Under the pieces are notes generated by a model that ran no database searches, had not been told where the DNA came from, and saw nothing but the letters and a program-made list of their open reading frames with translations. Source: Verrucomicrobiales bacterium (GTDB lineage: Bacteria > Verrucomicrobiota > Verrucomicrobiia > Verrucomicrobiales > V1-33). Taken from it: 64,000 nt of DNA. This document shows, piece by piece, positions 34,111 through 44,360 of the stretch. The stretch covers positions 62,001 to 126,000 of the forward strand of contig JAQGPJ010000012.1 in NCBI GenBank assembly GCA_028293125.1, given 5' to 3'. How positions within the stretch are numbered: the first letter of the stretch is position 1; each line of letters opens with the position of its first letter. A program made the position numbers and the translations under genes.

Positions 34111-34881
34111 TCAGAACAATTCGTGGGCCAGCACGCTGAGGATGTAGATGGCGGCAGTCTCTGTGCGGAGAATGATGGGACCGAGAGTGAGAGGCTGGCA
34201 ACCCGCCGCTTTGGCTTTGGCCAGTTCGGCGGGAGTAAAATCGCCCTCCGGTCCGATCAGCACCAGCGCGCTGGAGGGTTGCCCATCCGGACCGGCTGCG
34301 GTCAGGGCATGGACCCTGCTCCAGTCTGACAAAATGGTTTTCAGGGACTTGGCTCCGGGTTCAATAGCCGCCACCAGCCGCAGATCGGCGGAGGGGATAC
34401 TTCCGAGGAAGGTTTCCAAGCCCACCGGACGGTGGACCTGGGGCAGGAAGTTCTGGCCGCACTGCTTGCAGGCCTCAATAACGATGCGCTGCCATTTGTC
34501 CTGCTTGTCCGCGGCCTCCTCCGGACTCAGACGGACCACAGTGCGCTCGGTGAGCAGAGGAATGAGGCCGCTGGCTCCAAGCTCCGTGGCCTTCTGCAGC
34601 ACCAGATCCATGTTTTTCCCTTTGGGAACCGCCTGAGCCAGCAGCAGGCGGGCGGCGGGCGGGGTGGTGCTCCGGGTCTCCGTGATCTCCAGAGCCACCT
34701 CCCGTTTGCCCAACCGGGAGATGCGGGCCTCAGCCTGGATGCCCTCCCCGTTGAAGACGGATACGGCGTCGCCGGGCTTCAGCCGCAGGACCTCGGCGGC
34801 ATGGCGGGATTCGGCCTCATCCAGCACCGGCGCGGACGGATTCCATTGGGCGGGGGGAATGTAGAACCGGTGCAGGGTCAT
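34111..34881 (-). CDS. rsmE: 16S rRNA (uracil-1498-N3)-methyltransferase
   Basis: A 256-residue SPOUT-class methyltransferase. HRFYIP at the start, the PUA-like N-terminal domain (LRLKPGDAVSVFNGEG), QAVPKGKNMDLVLQKATELG, and the SAM-binding knot VLIGPEGDFTPAELAKA with LGPIILRTETA identify it. It modifies U1498 of 16S rRNA in assembled small subunits. It lies 33 nt upstream of mscL on the same strand. Confidence 0.93.
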   Translation of the reverse strand: MTLHRFYIPPAQWNPSAPVLDEAESRHAAEVLRLKPGDAVSVFNGEGIQAEARISRLGKREVALEITETRSTTPPAARLLLAQAVPKGKNMDLVLQKATELGASGLIPLLTERTVVRLSPEEAADKQDKWQRIVIEACKQCGQNFLPQVHRPVGLETFLGSIPSADLRLVAAIEPGAKSLKTILSDWSRVHALTAAGPDGQPSSALVLIGPEGDFTPAELAKAKAAGCQPLTLGPIILRTETAAIYILSVLAHELF

Positions 34882-34914
34882 GGAGAACGGCGGAGCGACG
34901 GAGGGGATCGGGGG

Positions 34915-35352
34915 CTAACGTTTCAGCGCGTCCCGGATCTCCGTCAACAGCTTGACCTCCTCAGAGGGACCGGCGGGAGCGGCGGGCTCCGGTTTTTTCA
35001 GCCGGGACATCAGCAGATTGTAGGGCTTCACGATGACAAAGAAAATCACGAGGGCGGTGATGAGGAACTGGATGAAGGCCCCAATGACACTGCCGATGTC
35101 CAGCTCAATGGGCTTAAGCGTTTTCACCATCTGTTCCTGGCCGTTCACGATGGTTTTCACATCCACCGGCTTATCCGTGATATGGATCGTCAGCCGCGGG
35201 GAGGGTCCGCCGCCCGCCAAGGCCAACAGGGGCTCCACAATGCCTTTGGTGAAGGCGTTCACAATACTGGTGAAGGCGGCTCCGATGATGATCCCGGTGG
35301 AGAGGGAGACGACATCGCCTTTGAGGATGAAGGACTTGAACTCCTTGAGCAT
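34915..35352 (-). CDS. mscL: Large-conductance mechanosensitive channel
   Basis: A 145-residue channel. MLKEFKSFILKGDVVSLSTGIIIGAAFTSIVNAFTKGI is the gating N-terminus and first helix. LDIGSVIGAFIQFLITALVIFFVIV is the second helix. A cytoplasmic helix (EEVKLLTEIRDALKR) ends the protein. The start at 35352 has TAAGGA upstream. The channel releases solutes on hypo-osmotic shock. The periplasmic loop is of moderate length. Confidence 0.95.
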   Translation of the reverse strand: MLKEFKSFILKGDVVSLSTGIIIGAAFTSIVNAFTKGIVEPLLALAGGGPSPRLTIHITDKPVDVKTIVNGQEQMVKTLKPIELDIGSVIGAFIQFLITALVIFFVIVKPYNLLMSRLKKPEPAAPAGPSEEVKLLTEIRDALKR

Positions 35353-35473
35353 TTTTTCGGTCCTTAGGAGGGCGTTCGATCTTTTCAGGAGGACGTACGT
35401 GCCATGGCAACGCCGCCTCCCTGCCGGTGGAATGGGCCTGAGGCCCACTCACCGGGAACGCGGAAGACGGAGC

Positions 35474-36697
35474 CTAGAACTTCACTTCCTCGCCAAAAAT
35501 ATGACGGGTGGCCTCGGCCACATCCTTGTCGCCGCGACCGCTGAGATTCACGATGATGATCTGGTCCTTGCCCATTTTGGGAGCGACTTTTTTGGCGTAG
35601 GCCAAGGCGTGGGAGGTCTCCAAGGCAGGGATAATGCCTTCCGTCCGCGCCAGTTCCTGAAAGGCGTCCAGCGCCTCGGCGTCGGTGGCGTAGGTGTAGT
35701 CCACCCGGCCCACGGACTGGTAATAGGCGTGCTCCGGTCCGACCGCAGCATAGTCCAGCCCGGCGCTGACACTGTGGGTCAGCTGGATCTGGCCGTCCGC
35801 GTCCGCCAGCAGCCAGGTTTTGGTGCCTTGGAGGACACCCAGCTTGCCGCCTTGGAAGCGGGCCGCGTGCTTTCCGTCCGTAATCCCCTCGCCGCCGGCC
35901 TCCACGCCGGTCATTTTCACGGACTTATCGCCCAGGAACGGATGGAACAGTCCGATGGCGTTGCTGCCGCCGCCCACGCAGGCGAGGAGCAGATCCGGCA
36001 GGCGCTCCTCGCTTTCCAGAATCTGCTTCCGCGCCTCCACACCAATGACGCGGTGGAAATCGCGGACAATCATAGGGAACGGATGGGAGCCCAGCGCGGA
36101 GCCCAGGATGTAGTGGGTGCTGCGCACATTGGTCACCCAGTCGCGCATGGCCTCGTTGACCGCCTCCTTCAGCGTGGCCTGACCGGCGGTGACGGCGCGG
36201 ACCTCAGCTCCGAGGAACCGCATGCGGGCCACATTCAGAGCCTGCCGGCGCATGTCCTCGGCCCCCATGTAGATCACACATTCGAATCCGAAGCGCGCGC
36301 AGACCGTGGCTGTGGCCACACCGTGCTGGCCGGCCCCGGTTTCCGCGATGATCCGCGTTTTGCCCAGCCGCTTGGCGAGGAGAATCTGGCCGAGGGCGTT
36401 GTTGATCTTGTGCGCGCCGGTGTGCAGCAGGTCCTCACGCTTGAGGTAAATCTTCGCGCCGCCCAGCTTCTCCGTCCAGCGCTCCGCGAAGTACAGCGGG
36501 GTGGGGCGGCCGACATACTGCTTCAGCAGATGGTCCAGTTCGGCCTGAAAAGCGGGGTCGGCCTTGGCGCGGTCGTATTCGTCCGACAGCTCGCGCAGGG
36601 CGAACATCAGCGTTTCCGGCACAAACATGCCGCCGAAGTCACCAAAGTGGCCATGGGCATCCGGCAGGGTTTTGGGAGCGGGGTGAGTGGAATTCAT
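35474..36697 (-). CDS. trpB: Tryptophan synthase beta chain
   Basis: A 407-residue PLP enzyme that joins indole and serine. The PLP lysine is Lys97 in [39 protein letters not shown] and the late [10 protein letters not shown] motif are canonical for TrpB1. No trpA or other trp gene is visible within this window; a partner would have to be elsewhere. It is transcribed towards mscL with a 121-nt gap. Confidence 0.95.
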   Translation of the reverse strand: MNSTHPAPKTLPDAHGHFGDFGGMFVPETLMFALRELSDEYDRAKADPAFQAELDHLLKQYVGRPTPLYFAERWTEKLGGAKIYLKREDLLHTGAHKINNALGQILLAKRLGKTRIIAETGAGQHGVATATVCARFGFECVIYMGAEDMRRQALNVARMRFLGAEVRAVTAGQATLKEAVNEAMRDWVTNVRSTHYILGSALGSHPFPMIVRDFHRVIGVEARKQILESEERLPDLLLACVGGGSNAIGLFHPFLGDKSVKMTGVEAGGEGITDGKHAARFQGGKLGVLQGTKTWLLADADGQIQLTHSVSAGLDYAAVGPEHAYYQSVGRVDYTYATDAEALDAFQELARTEGIIPALETSHALAYAKKVAPKMGKDQIIIVNLSGRGDKDVAEATRHIFGEEVKF

Positions 36698-36847
36698 TGA
36701 TAAAAAGGAGGGGGTGTATGGTTAACGTTCCACAGCCGGATGGGAAGCGGGAATTCCTGCACTGAAAACATGCGGTTCCCGGAAGCGGGCCGAAGGCTTT
36801 TTCAAAAGCCTCCTTGCCTCCGCCGGGCGTGCCTCCATTTTTAAACC

Positions 36848-38128
36848 ATGGAGCGCACGGAGGTTATTGTGATCGGGGCCGGTCTGGCAGGGCTGTGCTG
36901 CGCGCGGCGGTTGGTCCAAAGCGGGGTGAGGGTGGCGGTGCTGGAGGCTTCGGACGGAGTAGGGGGCAGGGTGCGGACGGATGTGGTGGACGGGTTCCGG
37001 CTGGACCGGGGATTTCAGGTGCTGCTGACCTCCTATCCGGAGGTGCGGCGGGGACTGGATTTGGAGACCTTGGATTTAAAGCCATTTTACCCGGGCAGCC
37101 TCGTGCGCCTGGGGCATGAGTGGCACCGCATGGGGGATCCCTGGCGGGAGCCGGTGGCGGCGCTGAAAAGCCTGCGCAATCCGGTGGGCTCGGTTTGGGA
37201 CAAAATGAAGGCCGGTCTGATGAGTCTGAGGCTGAACGCCGGCACGGAGACCGATCTGCTCCGCCGTCCGGCGCCGGATCCTCCCCTGACCAGTGAGGAA
37301 TACCTCCGCCGCCGGTTTTCACCGCTGATAGTGGAGCGGTTCTTCCGCCCGTTTTTTGGCGGGGTGTTTCTGGACCGGCAGTTGGAGGCTGACAGCCGTT
37401 GGCTGGAGTGGCTCCACCGGATGTTCGCCACCGGTCGGACCGTGGTGCCGGCGGAGGGCATGGGAGAAATTCCCCTCCAGATTGCCGAAAGCCTGCCCCG
37501 CGGCTCGGTGCGGCTGAATGCGCGGGTCGAAAGCCTTCAGTCCGGGGGGCACCGCGTGCGGCTGACCGGCGGGGAGGAAATGGAGAGCCGGGCGGTGGTG
37601 GTGGCCGTGGACGGGGCCTCGCTGGATCCGCTGCTGCGGGTGCAGGGGCCGCCGATGGCGTTCCGCGAGGCGCGCACATGGTGGTTCGCCGCGCGCGCGG
37701 CCCCGCACCCGGATCCCGTGCTCTATTTGAATGGCGACAGCGTCGGTCCCGTCAATCACGCGGTCTGGATGAGCAACGTCAGCCGGGATTACGCGCCGCC
37801 GGGAAGGGCGCTGCTGAGTGTGACCACCCTGCCGGGCCGCGAGGGCTGGGAGGATGCCGCCGCCGTGTGCGGGCAACTGCGGGACTGGTTCGGGCCGATT
37901 GCGGACGACTGGGAACTGCTGCGGCGGGATCATATCCGCCACGCCCTGCCGGTGCCGGCACTGGCTCATCCCTGTTTTGAAGGCCATCCCCCGCGGGTGG
38001 CTCTGGGCCTTTTCATCTGCGGGGACCACCACGCCACGCCTTCGATCAACGGAGCCATGCTTTCGGGCCGGCAGGCGGCGGAGGCGGTGCTGACGGAGTT
38101 CGCGGCGACTCCGGTGCTGGGGGATTGA
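36848..38128 (+). CDS. FAD-dependent oxidoreductase (amine oxidase / phytoene desaturase-like)
   Basis: A 426-residue flavoprotein. [21 protein letters not shown] with [16 protein letters not shown] is the dinucleotide-binding N-terminus, and the C-terminal [26 protein letters not shown] is the second FAD-binding motif. The middle resembles protoporphyrinogen oxidase and carotenoid desaturase-like proteins, but no carotenoid gene is nearby. The substrate is unknown. It is divergent from trpB, with 150 nt between. Confidence 0.8.
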   Translation: MERTEVIVIGAGLAGLCCARRLVQSGVRVAVLEASDGVGGRVRTDVVDGFRLDRGFQVLLTSYPEVRRGLDLETLDLKPFYPGSLVRLGHEWHRMGDPWREPVAALKSLRNPVGSVWDKMKAGLMSLRLNAGTETDLLRRPAPDPPLTSEEYLRRRFSPLIVERFFRPFFGGVFLDRQLEADSRWLEWLHRMFATGRTVVPAEGMGEIPLQIAESLPRGSVRLNARVESLQSGGHRVRLTGGEEMESRAVVVAVDGASLDPLLRVQGPPMAFREARTWWFAARAAPHPDPVLYLNGDSVGPVNHAVWMSNVSRDYAPPGRALLSVTTLPGREGWEDAAAVCGQLRDWFGPIADDWELLRRDHIRHALPVPALAHPCFEGHPPRVALGLFICGDHHATPSINGAMLSGRQAAEAVLTEFAATPVLGD

Positions 38129-38187
38129 GCCCTCCAGGGTGCAAGAGGGGCAGGGAAGAGAGAATGGAAATTCTCTCCAATTCCTAC

Positions 38188-38209
38188 TTGCGCACTATAC
38201 ATTGCGCAA
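38188..38209 (+). promoter_or_regulatory. Putative Rrf2 operator overlapping a -10 box
   Basis: TTGCGCA (38188-38194) and TTGCGCAA (38202-38209) flank TATACAT (38196-38202), a plausible -10 box 20-some nt before the Rrf2 start codon. The repeats are 14 nt apart. Rrf2 regulators often bind at their own promoters, so autoregulation is likely but unproven. Confidence 0.45.
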
Positions 38210-38224
38210 TAGGCTGATTCCACG

Positions 38225-38788
38225 ATGAAACTGACGAAGCGGGGCGAATACGCATTGCGAACCATGATCCGGCTGGGCGTTGCCCACAAGCTGGGGCGTG
38301 AGTTGGTGAGCGTGTCCCAGCTGGCCGAGGCCGAACGCGTGCCCTTCAAGTTTCTGGAGCAGATCCTCGGCGACCTGCGGGAGGCCGGTTATGTGGAGAG
38401 CAAGCGAGGCAAGCACGGCGGGTGCTTTCTCGCCAAGCCGATGGATCAGATAAAAATGGGCGAGCTCGTCCGGCTGATCGACGGCCGTCTGGCCCCCATC
38501 GGCTGCGCCAGCGAGACGGACTACGAGAAGTGCACCTGTCCCGACGAGGCCCACTGCGGCCTGCGCATGATCATGATCGATGTGCGCAACGCCATTGCCA
38601 ACATTCTCGACCGCTACACCCTCGGCAACGTGGTCGAGGTCACCCTGCGCAAAATCCTGCGCGACGGCAGCCCGCTGCCCTTCGGCGTGCCTGAAACCCC
38701 TGACCCGCCCCGCCCGGACATCCGCCGCGCGGACCCTGCGGACGGGTTCCTGAAACTTCTGACTGACACTCTGACTCTCCCTATATGA
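38225..38788 (+). CDS. Rrf2-family transcriptional regulator
   Basis: A 187-residue winged-helix regulator. MKLTKRGEYALRTMIRLG, VSVSQLAEAERVPFKFLEQILGDLREAGYVES and RGKHGGCFLAKP are the Rrf2 DNA-binding core. Four cysteines in GCASETDYEKCTCPDEAHC could ligate an Fe-S cluster as in IscR-like proteins. The C-terminal 35 residues are Pro-rich and unusual. Its gene overlaps yezD by 4 nt and precedes cysteine synthase and a sulfonate transporter, so it probably controls sulfur assimilation. Confidence 0.88.
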   Translation: MKLTKRGEYALRTMIRLGVAHKLGRELVSVSQLAEAERVPFKFLEQILGDLREAGYVESKRGKHGGCFLAKPMDQIKMGELVRLIDGRLAPIGCASETDYEKCTCPDEAHCGLRMIMIDVRNAIANILDRYTLGNVVEVTLRKILRDGSPLPFGVPETPDPPRPDIRRADPADGFLKLLTDTLTLPI

Positions 38789-38985
38789 CAAGCAACGTCA
38801 AACCCCTGCCCGCCGTCAGCGAGGCCCCGGGATGGATCGATCTGGTGAAGCGGAAAGTCGACGCCCTGCGCTTCGGCTCCGTGCAGATCGTCATCCATGA
38901 GGGCCGCGTGACCACGGTGGAGGCCACCGAAAAAACCCGCCTGCCCGTCCTTGGGGCGGTGGCGGGTGCCACGGACAGCCACTGA
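38785..38985 (+). CDS. YezD-family small protein (DUF2292)
   Basis: A 66-residue protein. FGSVQIVIHEGRVTTVEATEKTRL is the DUF2292/YezD signature. Members commonly sit in sulfur-assimilation loci; the function is unknown. It overlaps the Rrf2 regulator by 4 nt and lies 194 nt before cysK. Confidence 0.85.
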   Translation: MTSNVKPLPAVSEAPGWIDLVKRKVDALRFGSVQIVIHEGRVTTVEATEKTRLPVLGAVAGATDSH

Positions 38986-39179
38986 ACTGTCCGGTTTCGG
39001 AATCCCAACACACCCAAACCTATGGAGACGCGCGCAAAACCCAGCAGCCGGATTGCCCCCGCCTTTAATCGTTCCCGGATGACACCGGGAGCCTGCCCCG
39101 GAGCCGGGACGACCATTCACAGAGGAGTCCCCCTCTTTACGCTTTGTTCCATTTCCTCAAAATTCCGATTTTTATCCAA

Positions 39180-40163
39180 ATGAGCCTGCATACCTCCATA
39201 TTGGGCACCATCGGCCGGACTCCGCTCGTGAAGCTCAACCGCCTCACCCAGGGGCTGTCCGCCGCCGTCGCGGTGAAGGGTGAATTCAAAAACCCGCTTG
39301 GCAGCGTCAAGGACCGCATCGGGGCCGCCATGATCGCCGACGCCGAGGAGCGTGGCCTGCTCCAGCCCGGCGGCCACATCGTCGAGCCCACCTCCGGCAA
39401 CACCGGCATTGCCCTGGCCTTTGTCGCCGCGGCCAAGGGATACCGCATCACCCTCACCATGCCGGAGACCATGAGCCTGGAGCGCCGCACCCTGCTGGCC
39501 CTGCTGGGCGCGAAGCTGGTGCTGACTCCCGGACCCGAGGGCATGCGGGGAGCCATCGCACGGGCTAAACAGATCGCCGCCGAGACACCCCATTCCTGGG
39601 TGCCGCAGCAGTTTGAGAATCCCGCCAACCCCGCCGTCCACCGCCGCACCACGGCGGAAGAGATCTGGGAGGACACCGGCGGCAATCTTGCCGCCTTCGT
39701 GGCCGCGGTCGGCACCGGCGGAACCATCAGCGGTGTGGGCAGCCTCCTGAAGGAACGCAAACCCGGCGTTCGCATTGTGGCCGTTGAACCCGAGGCCTCA
39801 CCGGTGATTTCCCAAACCCTGGCCGGCGAAACGCTCACGCCCGCGCCCCACAAAATCCAAGGAGCCGGAGCCGGTTTTGTGCCGGCGAATCTCGACATGA
39901 AGGTGCTGGATCAGGTCATCCGCGTGAGCAATGAGGATGCCATCATCACCGCCCGCCGGCTGGCCTCCGAGGAGGGTATCCTGGCCGGCATCTCCACCGG
40001 AGCCAATGTTTATGCCGCCCTGCAGCTGGCCGCCCGTCCGGAGTTCGCGGGCCGTCTGATCGTGACCGTCGGCTGCAGCACCGGCGAGCGCTACCTGAGC
40101 ACTGCCCTGGCCGACGAGGCCCGTCAGGTGCAGGTGCAGACCCAGGCCGCCTATGCGGCGTAG
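39180..40163 (+). CDS. cysK: Cysteine synthase
   Basis: A 327-residue O-acetylserine sulfhydrylase. PLP Lys44 lies in [25 protein letters not shown] is the substrate loop, and [10 protein letters not shown] binds the cofactor phosphate. The family's C-terminal [12 protein letters not shown] segment is present. The start at 39180 begins at the conserved N-terminus; an upstream in-frame start is AT-rich leader. Together with Rrf2/YezD before it and the sulfonate transporter after it, it forms a sulfur block. Confidence 0.93.
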   Translation: MSLHTSILGTIGRTPLVKLNRLTQGLSAAVAVKGEFKNPLGSVKDRIGAAMIADAEERGLLQPGGHIVEPTSGNTGIALAFVAAAKGYRITLTMPETMSLERRTLLALLGAKLVLTPGPEGMRGAIARAKQIAAETPHSWVPQQFENPANPAVHRRTTAEEIWEDTGGNLAAFVAAVGTGGTISGVGSLLKERKPGVRIVAVEPEASPVISQTLAGETLTPAPHKIQGAGAGFVPANLDMKVLDQVIRVSNEDAIITARRLASEEGILAGISTGANVYAALQLAARPEFAGRLIVTVGCSTGERYLSTALADEARQVQVQTQAAYAA

Positions 40164-40285
40164 GGCCCGAGGTGAGGGGATGCGAACAAAGCAGCTATCA
40201 TTGGAACCTGTATGATTGGCATGTTCTGGATCATTCCCCTTTTTCTACTGCAATTAGCGGCATTTGTGTTCCTCATTTAGCTCAT

Positions 40286-40312
40286 TTGTTTTATCTGGTC
40301 AAAATTTATAAA
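40286..40312 (+). promoter_or_regulatory. Possible promoter of the sulfonate transporter operon
   Basis: The 214-nt gap before ssuA is AT-rich. TTGTTT (40286-40291) and TATAAA (40307-40312) with a 15-nt spacer are the best promoter-like pair I see. The spacing is short, so the call is weak. Confidence 0.3.
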
Positions 40313-40377
40313 GTGATAGTTGATGGCTCAATGGCTTTTCAGTCTTCACGCACCGCAGCCCACCAATCGAAACCACC

Positions 40378-41358
40378 ATGAACCGCCGATCCTTCCTCAA
40401 AATCGCCCCTGTCGGCCTGAGCGCCGGGCTTGTCTCCTGCAGCAAGGAATCCGGCACCGGCGCGGCCAACGCCCCGATCCGTTTCGGGCACTTCCCGAAC
40501 ATCACCCACGTACAGGCCTTGGTGGCGCACAATCTTTCCCGTCAGGGCAAAGGCTGGTTCGAGGAGCGCCTGGGCGTCACCATCGATTGGTACACTTACA
40601 ATGCGGGCCCCTCGGCCATCGAGGCCATTTTCGCCAAATCCCTGGATGTGACCTACATCGGCCCCAGTCCGGTGCTCAATGGATTCGCCAAATCGAAGGG
40701 CACCGAGATCCGCATTCTTGCCGGCGCGGCCAACGGCGGCACAGCGCTCATCGTGCGCCCCGGAGCCGGCATTGAAAAGCCGGAGGACTTCCGGGGCAAA
40801 AAAGTGGCGACCCCCCAGTTGGGCAACACCCAGGATGTCCAGCTCCGCGCCTGGCTGGTGGAGCATGGTTTCCAAGTCTCTCAGACCGGTGGCGACGTCA
40901 TCGTTCTGCCGACGCAGAACGCGGATCAGCTCGGTCTTTTCACCTCCGGCGGCATTGATGCGGTATGGACGGCCGAGCCTTGGGCTTCAAGACTGGAGCT
41001 GGAGGCCGGCGGCAAGGTCTTTCTGGAGGACAAGGACACCAATGTCACCCTGCTCGCCGCCCGTGCCGGCTTCCTTAAGGAGCGCACGGAGCTGGCCAAA
41101 AAACTGGCCGCCGCCCACCGGGAGCTTACGGATTGGGTCATCGCCCATCCCAATGATACCCGGACTCTGATCAAGGAAGAACTCAAGGCGCTGACCGGCG
41201 CAGCCCCCGGTGATGAACTGCTGAACAAAGCCCTGGCGCGGACGATCCTCACCAATGAAATCTCCCGCCCCTCCCTCGACAGAATGGTTGTCAGCGCCCA
41301 GAAAGCCGGATTCCTGAAGGATATTCCCGCGCTTGATTCGTTGCTGCCCAGTCTGTGA
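40378..41358 (+). CDS. ssuA: Sulfonate/taurine-type ABC transporter substrate-binding lipoprotein
   Basis: A 326-residue periplasmic binding protein. The N-terminus MNRRSFLKIAPVGLSAG with GLVSC gives a Tat-like twin Arg and a lipobox with Cys21. The NMT1/SsuA fold is seen in IRFGHFPNITHVQALVA, WYTYNAGPSAIEAIFAKSLDVTYIGPSP and DAVWTAEPWASRLE. It would deliver an alkanesulfonate or taurine to the SsuBC pump. Specificity is inferred from family and from the neighbouring cysK. A nitrate or thiamine-precursor role is less likely. Confidence 0.82.
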   Translation: MNRRSFLKIAPVGLSAGLVSCSKESGTGAANAPIRFGHFPNITHVQALVAHNLSRQGKGWFEERLGVTIDWYTYNAGPSAIEAIFAKSLDVTYIGPSPVLNGFAKSKGTEIRILAGAANGGTALIVRPGAGIEKPEDFRGKKVATPQLGNTQDVQLRAWLVEHGFQVSQTGGDVIVLPTQNADQLGLFTSGGIDAVWTAEPWASRLELEAGGKVFLEDKDTNVTLLAARAGFLKERTELAKKLAAAHRELTDWVIAHPNDTRTLIKEELKALTGAAPGDELLNKALARTILTNEISRPSLDRMVVSAQKAGFLKDIPALDSLLPSL

Positions 41359-41373
41359 GAGTGAGCTATTTTA

Positions 41374-42168
41374 ATGAGTGCCACTGAAGCTTTAATCAAC
41401 CCCGAACCGGCCAAGCTGGTGGTGGACGGCGTTTCCAAGTCGTTCACCACCCGCCGCGGAAAACTGCAGGCGCTGGACAATGTCAGCCTAACGGTCAGCG
41501 AGGGTGAGTTTGTCTGTCTCGTCGGTCCCAGCGGTTGCGGCAAAAGCACCCTGCTCAACCTCATCGCGGGGCTTGATGTGCCTGACAGCGGCACTCTCAG
41601 CAGTGACGGCCAGCTTATCAGCGGCACCGGCCGCGAGCGCATGGTCATGTTCCAGGAGCACGCTCTTTTCCCGTGGCTGGATGTCCTCGGGAATGTGCTC
41701 TTTGGTCTGAAGCTGAAGCCGAATCTGACTGACAAGGACCGTGTGGAGGTGGCGAAATACTACCTGCACCTGGTCGGCCTCAGCAACTTCGCGAAGGCCA
41801 ATATCCACGAGCTTTCCGGCGGCATGAAGCAGCGTGTGGCCCTTGCCCGCGCCCTAGCTCCGAATCCCCGTGTGCTGCTGATGGACGAGCCCTTCGCCTC
41901 GCTCGACGCCATGACCCGCGAGCAGCTGTATGAGGACATTCAGAAAATCTGGGCCGCGCGCAAAAAGACCATCGTCTTCGTCACCCACAACGTCCGCGAG
42001 GCCGTCTGTCTCGGTGACCGGGTGGTGCTTTTTTCCCCCAATCCCGGTCGTATCCGTGAGGAGTTTCCCGTAACCCTCCCCCGTCCCCGCGACATCAACA
42101 GCATTCAGCTGGCCAGTCTGGCCAGCGAAATCACCCGCGCCCTGAAGTCCCATCTCCCCACCGCATGA
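41374..42168 (+). CDS. ssuB: ABC transporter ATPase (SsuB/TauB type)
   Basis: A 264-residue ATPase. Walker A is GPSGCGKST, the signature is LSGGMKQRVALARAL, Walker B is VLLMDEPFASLD, and the switch His is in FVTHNVREAV. The subgroup matches nitrate/sulfonate/taurine importers. It is 15 nt after ssuA and overlaps ssuC by 4 nt. Confidence 0.9.
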   Translation: MSATEALINPEPAKLVVDGVSKSFTTRRGKLQALDNVSLTVSEGEFVCLVGPSGCGKSTLLNLIAGLDVPDSGTLSSDGQLISGTGRERMVMFQEHALFPWLDVLGNVLFGLKLKPNLTDKDRVEVAKYYLHLVGLSNFAKANIHELSGGMKQRVALARALAPNPRVLLMDEPFASLDAMTREQLYEDIQKIWAARKKTIVFVTHNVREAVCLGDRVVLFSPNPGRIREEFPVTLPRPRDINSIQLASLASEITRALKSHLPTA

Positions 42169-42932
42169 AACGCGCTGTTGTCGCCATCCTTTTTTTCGTT
42201 GGCCTTGTGGGCATCTGGCAAGCCATGGTTTCATCCGGGCACTACTCCCCGGTGCTGCTGCCCCCTCCAGGCGATGTGTGGCATTACCTTGTCGAAGCCG
42301 CCAAAAGCGGCGAGCTGGCCAAGGCCACGGCGGTCACCACGAAGCGGCTGCTCATTGGCTACTTCGCCGGCTGTCTTCTGGGCCTGCCTCTCGGTCTGCT
42401 CACCGCGCGGTCGAAATATCTCAACGACACGGTGGGTGTGCTCGCCCTCGGCCTTCAGACACTGCCCAGCGTGTGCTGGGTCCCCCTGGCGCTTCTGTGG
42501 TTCGGCCAGACGGAGGCCGCCATGCAGTTCGTGGTGATCATGGGCACCCTGTGGAGTGTGCTCATCGCCGTTGAGAACGGGGTTAAAAATCTGCCCCCGC
42601 TCTATGTCCGCGCCGCGCGCACCATGGGATCGAAGGGCACGCACACCCTGACCCACGTGATCCTGCCGGCTTCCCTGCCGTATGTGATCAGCGGCATGAA
42701 ACAGGGCTGGGCCTTTGCCTGGCGCTCCCTCATGGCGGCGGAGATTTTTGTCACCATCCTCACCGGCGTCGGACTTGGCCACATCCTGCATTATGGCCGT
42801 GAGCTCAACGCCATGGACCAAGTGCTCGGCATTATGCTGGTGCTGGTGGTCATTGGCCTTCTCGCGGACAAGCTCCTCTTCTCGCCGTGGGAAAGCTTTA
42901 TCCACCGCCGTTGGGGCACGGCGCGAAACTGA
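42165..42932 (+). CDS. ssuC: ABC transporter permease (SsuC/TauC type)
   Basis: A 255-residue membrane permease with about six helices. The EAA loop is visible in VRAARTMGSKGTHTLTHVILPASLPYVISGMKQGWAFAWRSLMAAE. It pairs with the ATPase encoded just before. Its 3' end overlaps the end of the convergent acyltransferase gene by 35 nt. Confidence 0.88.
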   Translation: MKRAVVAILFFVGLVGIWQAMVSSGHYSPVLLPPPGDVWHYLVEAAKSGELAKATAVTTKRLLIGYFAGCLLGLPLGLLTARSKYLNDTVGVLALGLQTLPSVCWVPLALLWFGQTEAAMQFVVIMGTLWSVLIAVENGVKNLPPLYVRAARTMGSKGTHTLTHVILPASLPYVISGMKQGWAFAWRSLMAAEIFVTILTGVGLGHILHYGRELNAMDQVLGIMLVLVVIGLLADKLLFSPWESFIHRRWGTARN

Positions 42933-44090
42933 GGGGGCTTCCAAGGATCGAAATGCCGCCGATCCTGGAGGGCAGGACCTTTTCACGCAGGCTCAGCACC
43001 GGCTCCTCCAGAAACCGTGTGAAAAACCACCCGGCGGCGATGGAGAGCATCGTGAAAAAGGCCACCTGAAGCGCGAGGGTGATATAGGGATTGGGGACCA
43101 GGGTGCTCAGCCAAAGCTGGGCCGGCCGGTAGGCGGGAGCCAGCAGCAGCGGCATGAAAAAGTGCCAGAGGTAAATATTGTAGGACCACAGGCCCACCTG
43201 GCGGATGGCCCTGCCGGTGCGGGTGTATTCAAAGCCCCCAACCCCGTGGGCCACCAAGGGGATCAGGATCATGGCGTGCCCGACCGTCAGCATGGGTAGC
43301 CCGACAGCGAACATGAGGGCATTCCCGCGAGCCAGGAAGAAGGAGGGAATAATCAGAATCAGGGCCACTGAAAAAATCAGCCTTCGATGGCGGGTCAGCT
43401 CCACAATACGGTCCCGGTGATGTTTCCAAGCCCATGCCAGAAACACCCCCGGCATGAGGGCTCCCAGGCGGTTGTGGGTCAGCATGAAGTCGTTGATGTG
43501 ATAATTGAACCGCAGGTGCAGCAGACGGAACACCAGGCAGAGCAGCATCACCGCCACGGTCGCATGTCCGATTTTGCCGATGGCATTGAACCTTTTCAGC
43601 ACCAGTAGGAGCAGGGGCAGGAAAATATAAAAATGCTCCTCCACCGCCAGCGTCCAGGTCGGGGTGTTGTGCGTCTGGTCGAGATAGTTCTGAAGAAAGA
43701 GCGAATGGATGCCCAGGCTGCGGACCGTGGCCCACGCGGAGGATAGATCCGGCCAGTCAGCCATGTGGGTCAGGGCCAGCACTGTCAGCAGAGCGAAGTA
43801 GGATGGCCAGATTTTAAGCCACGCCGCAGCAAAAACCGGGACAGGTGGATGGTGCCGTATTTGTCAATCTCATTGATCAGCAGTCCACCCACCAGAAAGC
43901 CGCTGAGAACAAAAAACAGATCCACACCGGTGGCCCCGAAAAAGCGGAAACGCCAGAAGACAAAACCGAACGCCCCGCTGAATGAGGGGACGCCAGGAAT
44001 GGTGTACTCCTCGCAGTGATGCAGAATGACCACCAGAATGGCGATGCCCCGGAGGAGGTCGAGGACAGGATTCCGCTTGGCGGGGGGCAT
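42898..44090 (-). pseudogene. Acyltransferase family 3 membrane protein broken in an A-run
   Basis: The N-terminal part (MPPAKRNPVLDLLRGIAILVVILHHCEEY, then GVDLFFVLSGFLVGGLL) is in one frame and stops near 43785. The remainder, from KIWPSYFALLTVLALTHMAD to the C-terminus, is in another. On the minus strand the junction reads GGCTTAAAATCTGG; one more A would restore RRGLKIWPSYF without a gap. The break is thus a one-base loss in an A/T run at 43812-43815. Intact members O-acylate sugars of surface polysaccharides or peptidoglycan using about ten TM helices. It may be a true phase-variable or dead gene, or a homopolymer error. Confidence 0.8.
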
Positions 44091-44360
44091 CAGGATAAAT
44101 ACGGGATGGCGGTGAGGCAATGCTTTGTCTCCCGGAGAAAATTCAATCAAGCATTTTCAGCGCCATCGACACGGACCGGGAGCACACAATACGGTGCCGG
44201 AACACCCGTGCATACATGCGTCGGCGCCCAAGCCGGAATGAATTGGCCCTGTCTTCGGCGTTGGGCTGGCGGGAACAGCGCAAGCATGGAGATGCTTCCG
44301 CACAGCGTGGCGGAAAGGCCGGAGCTTCAAGGTGGCAAATCCGCCAGGCAGAGACCGCCC

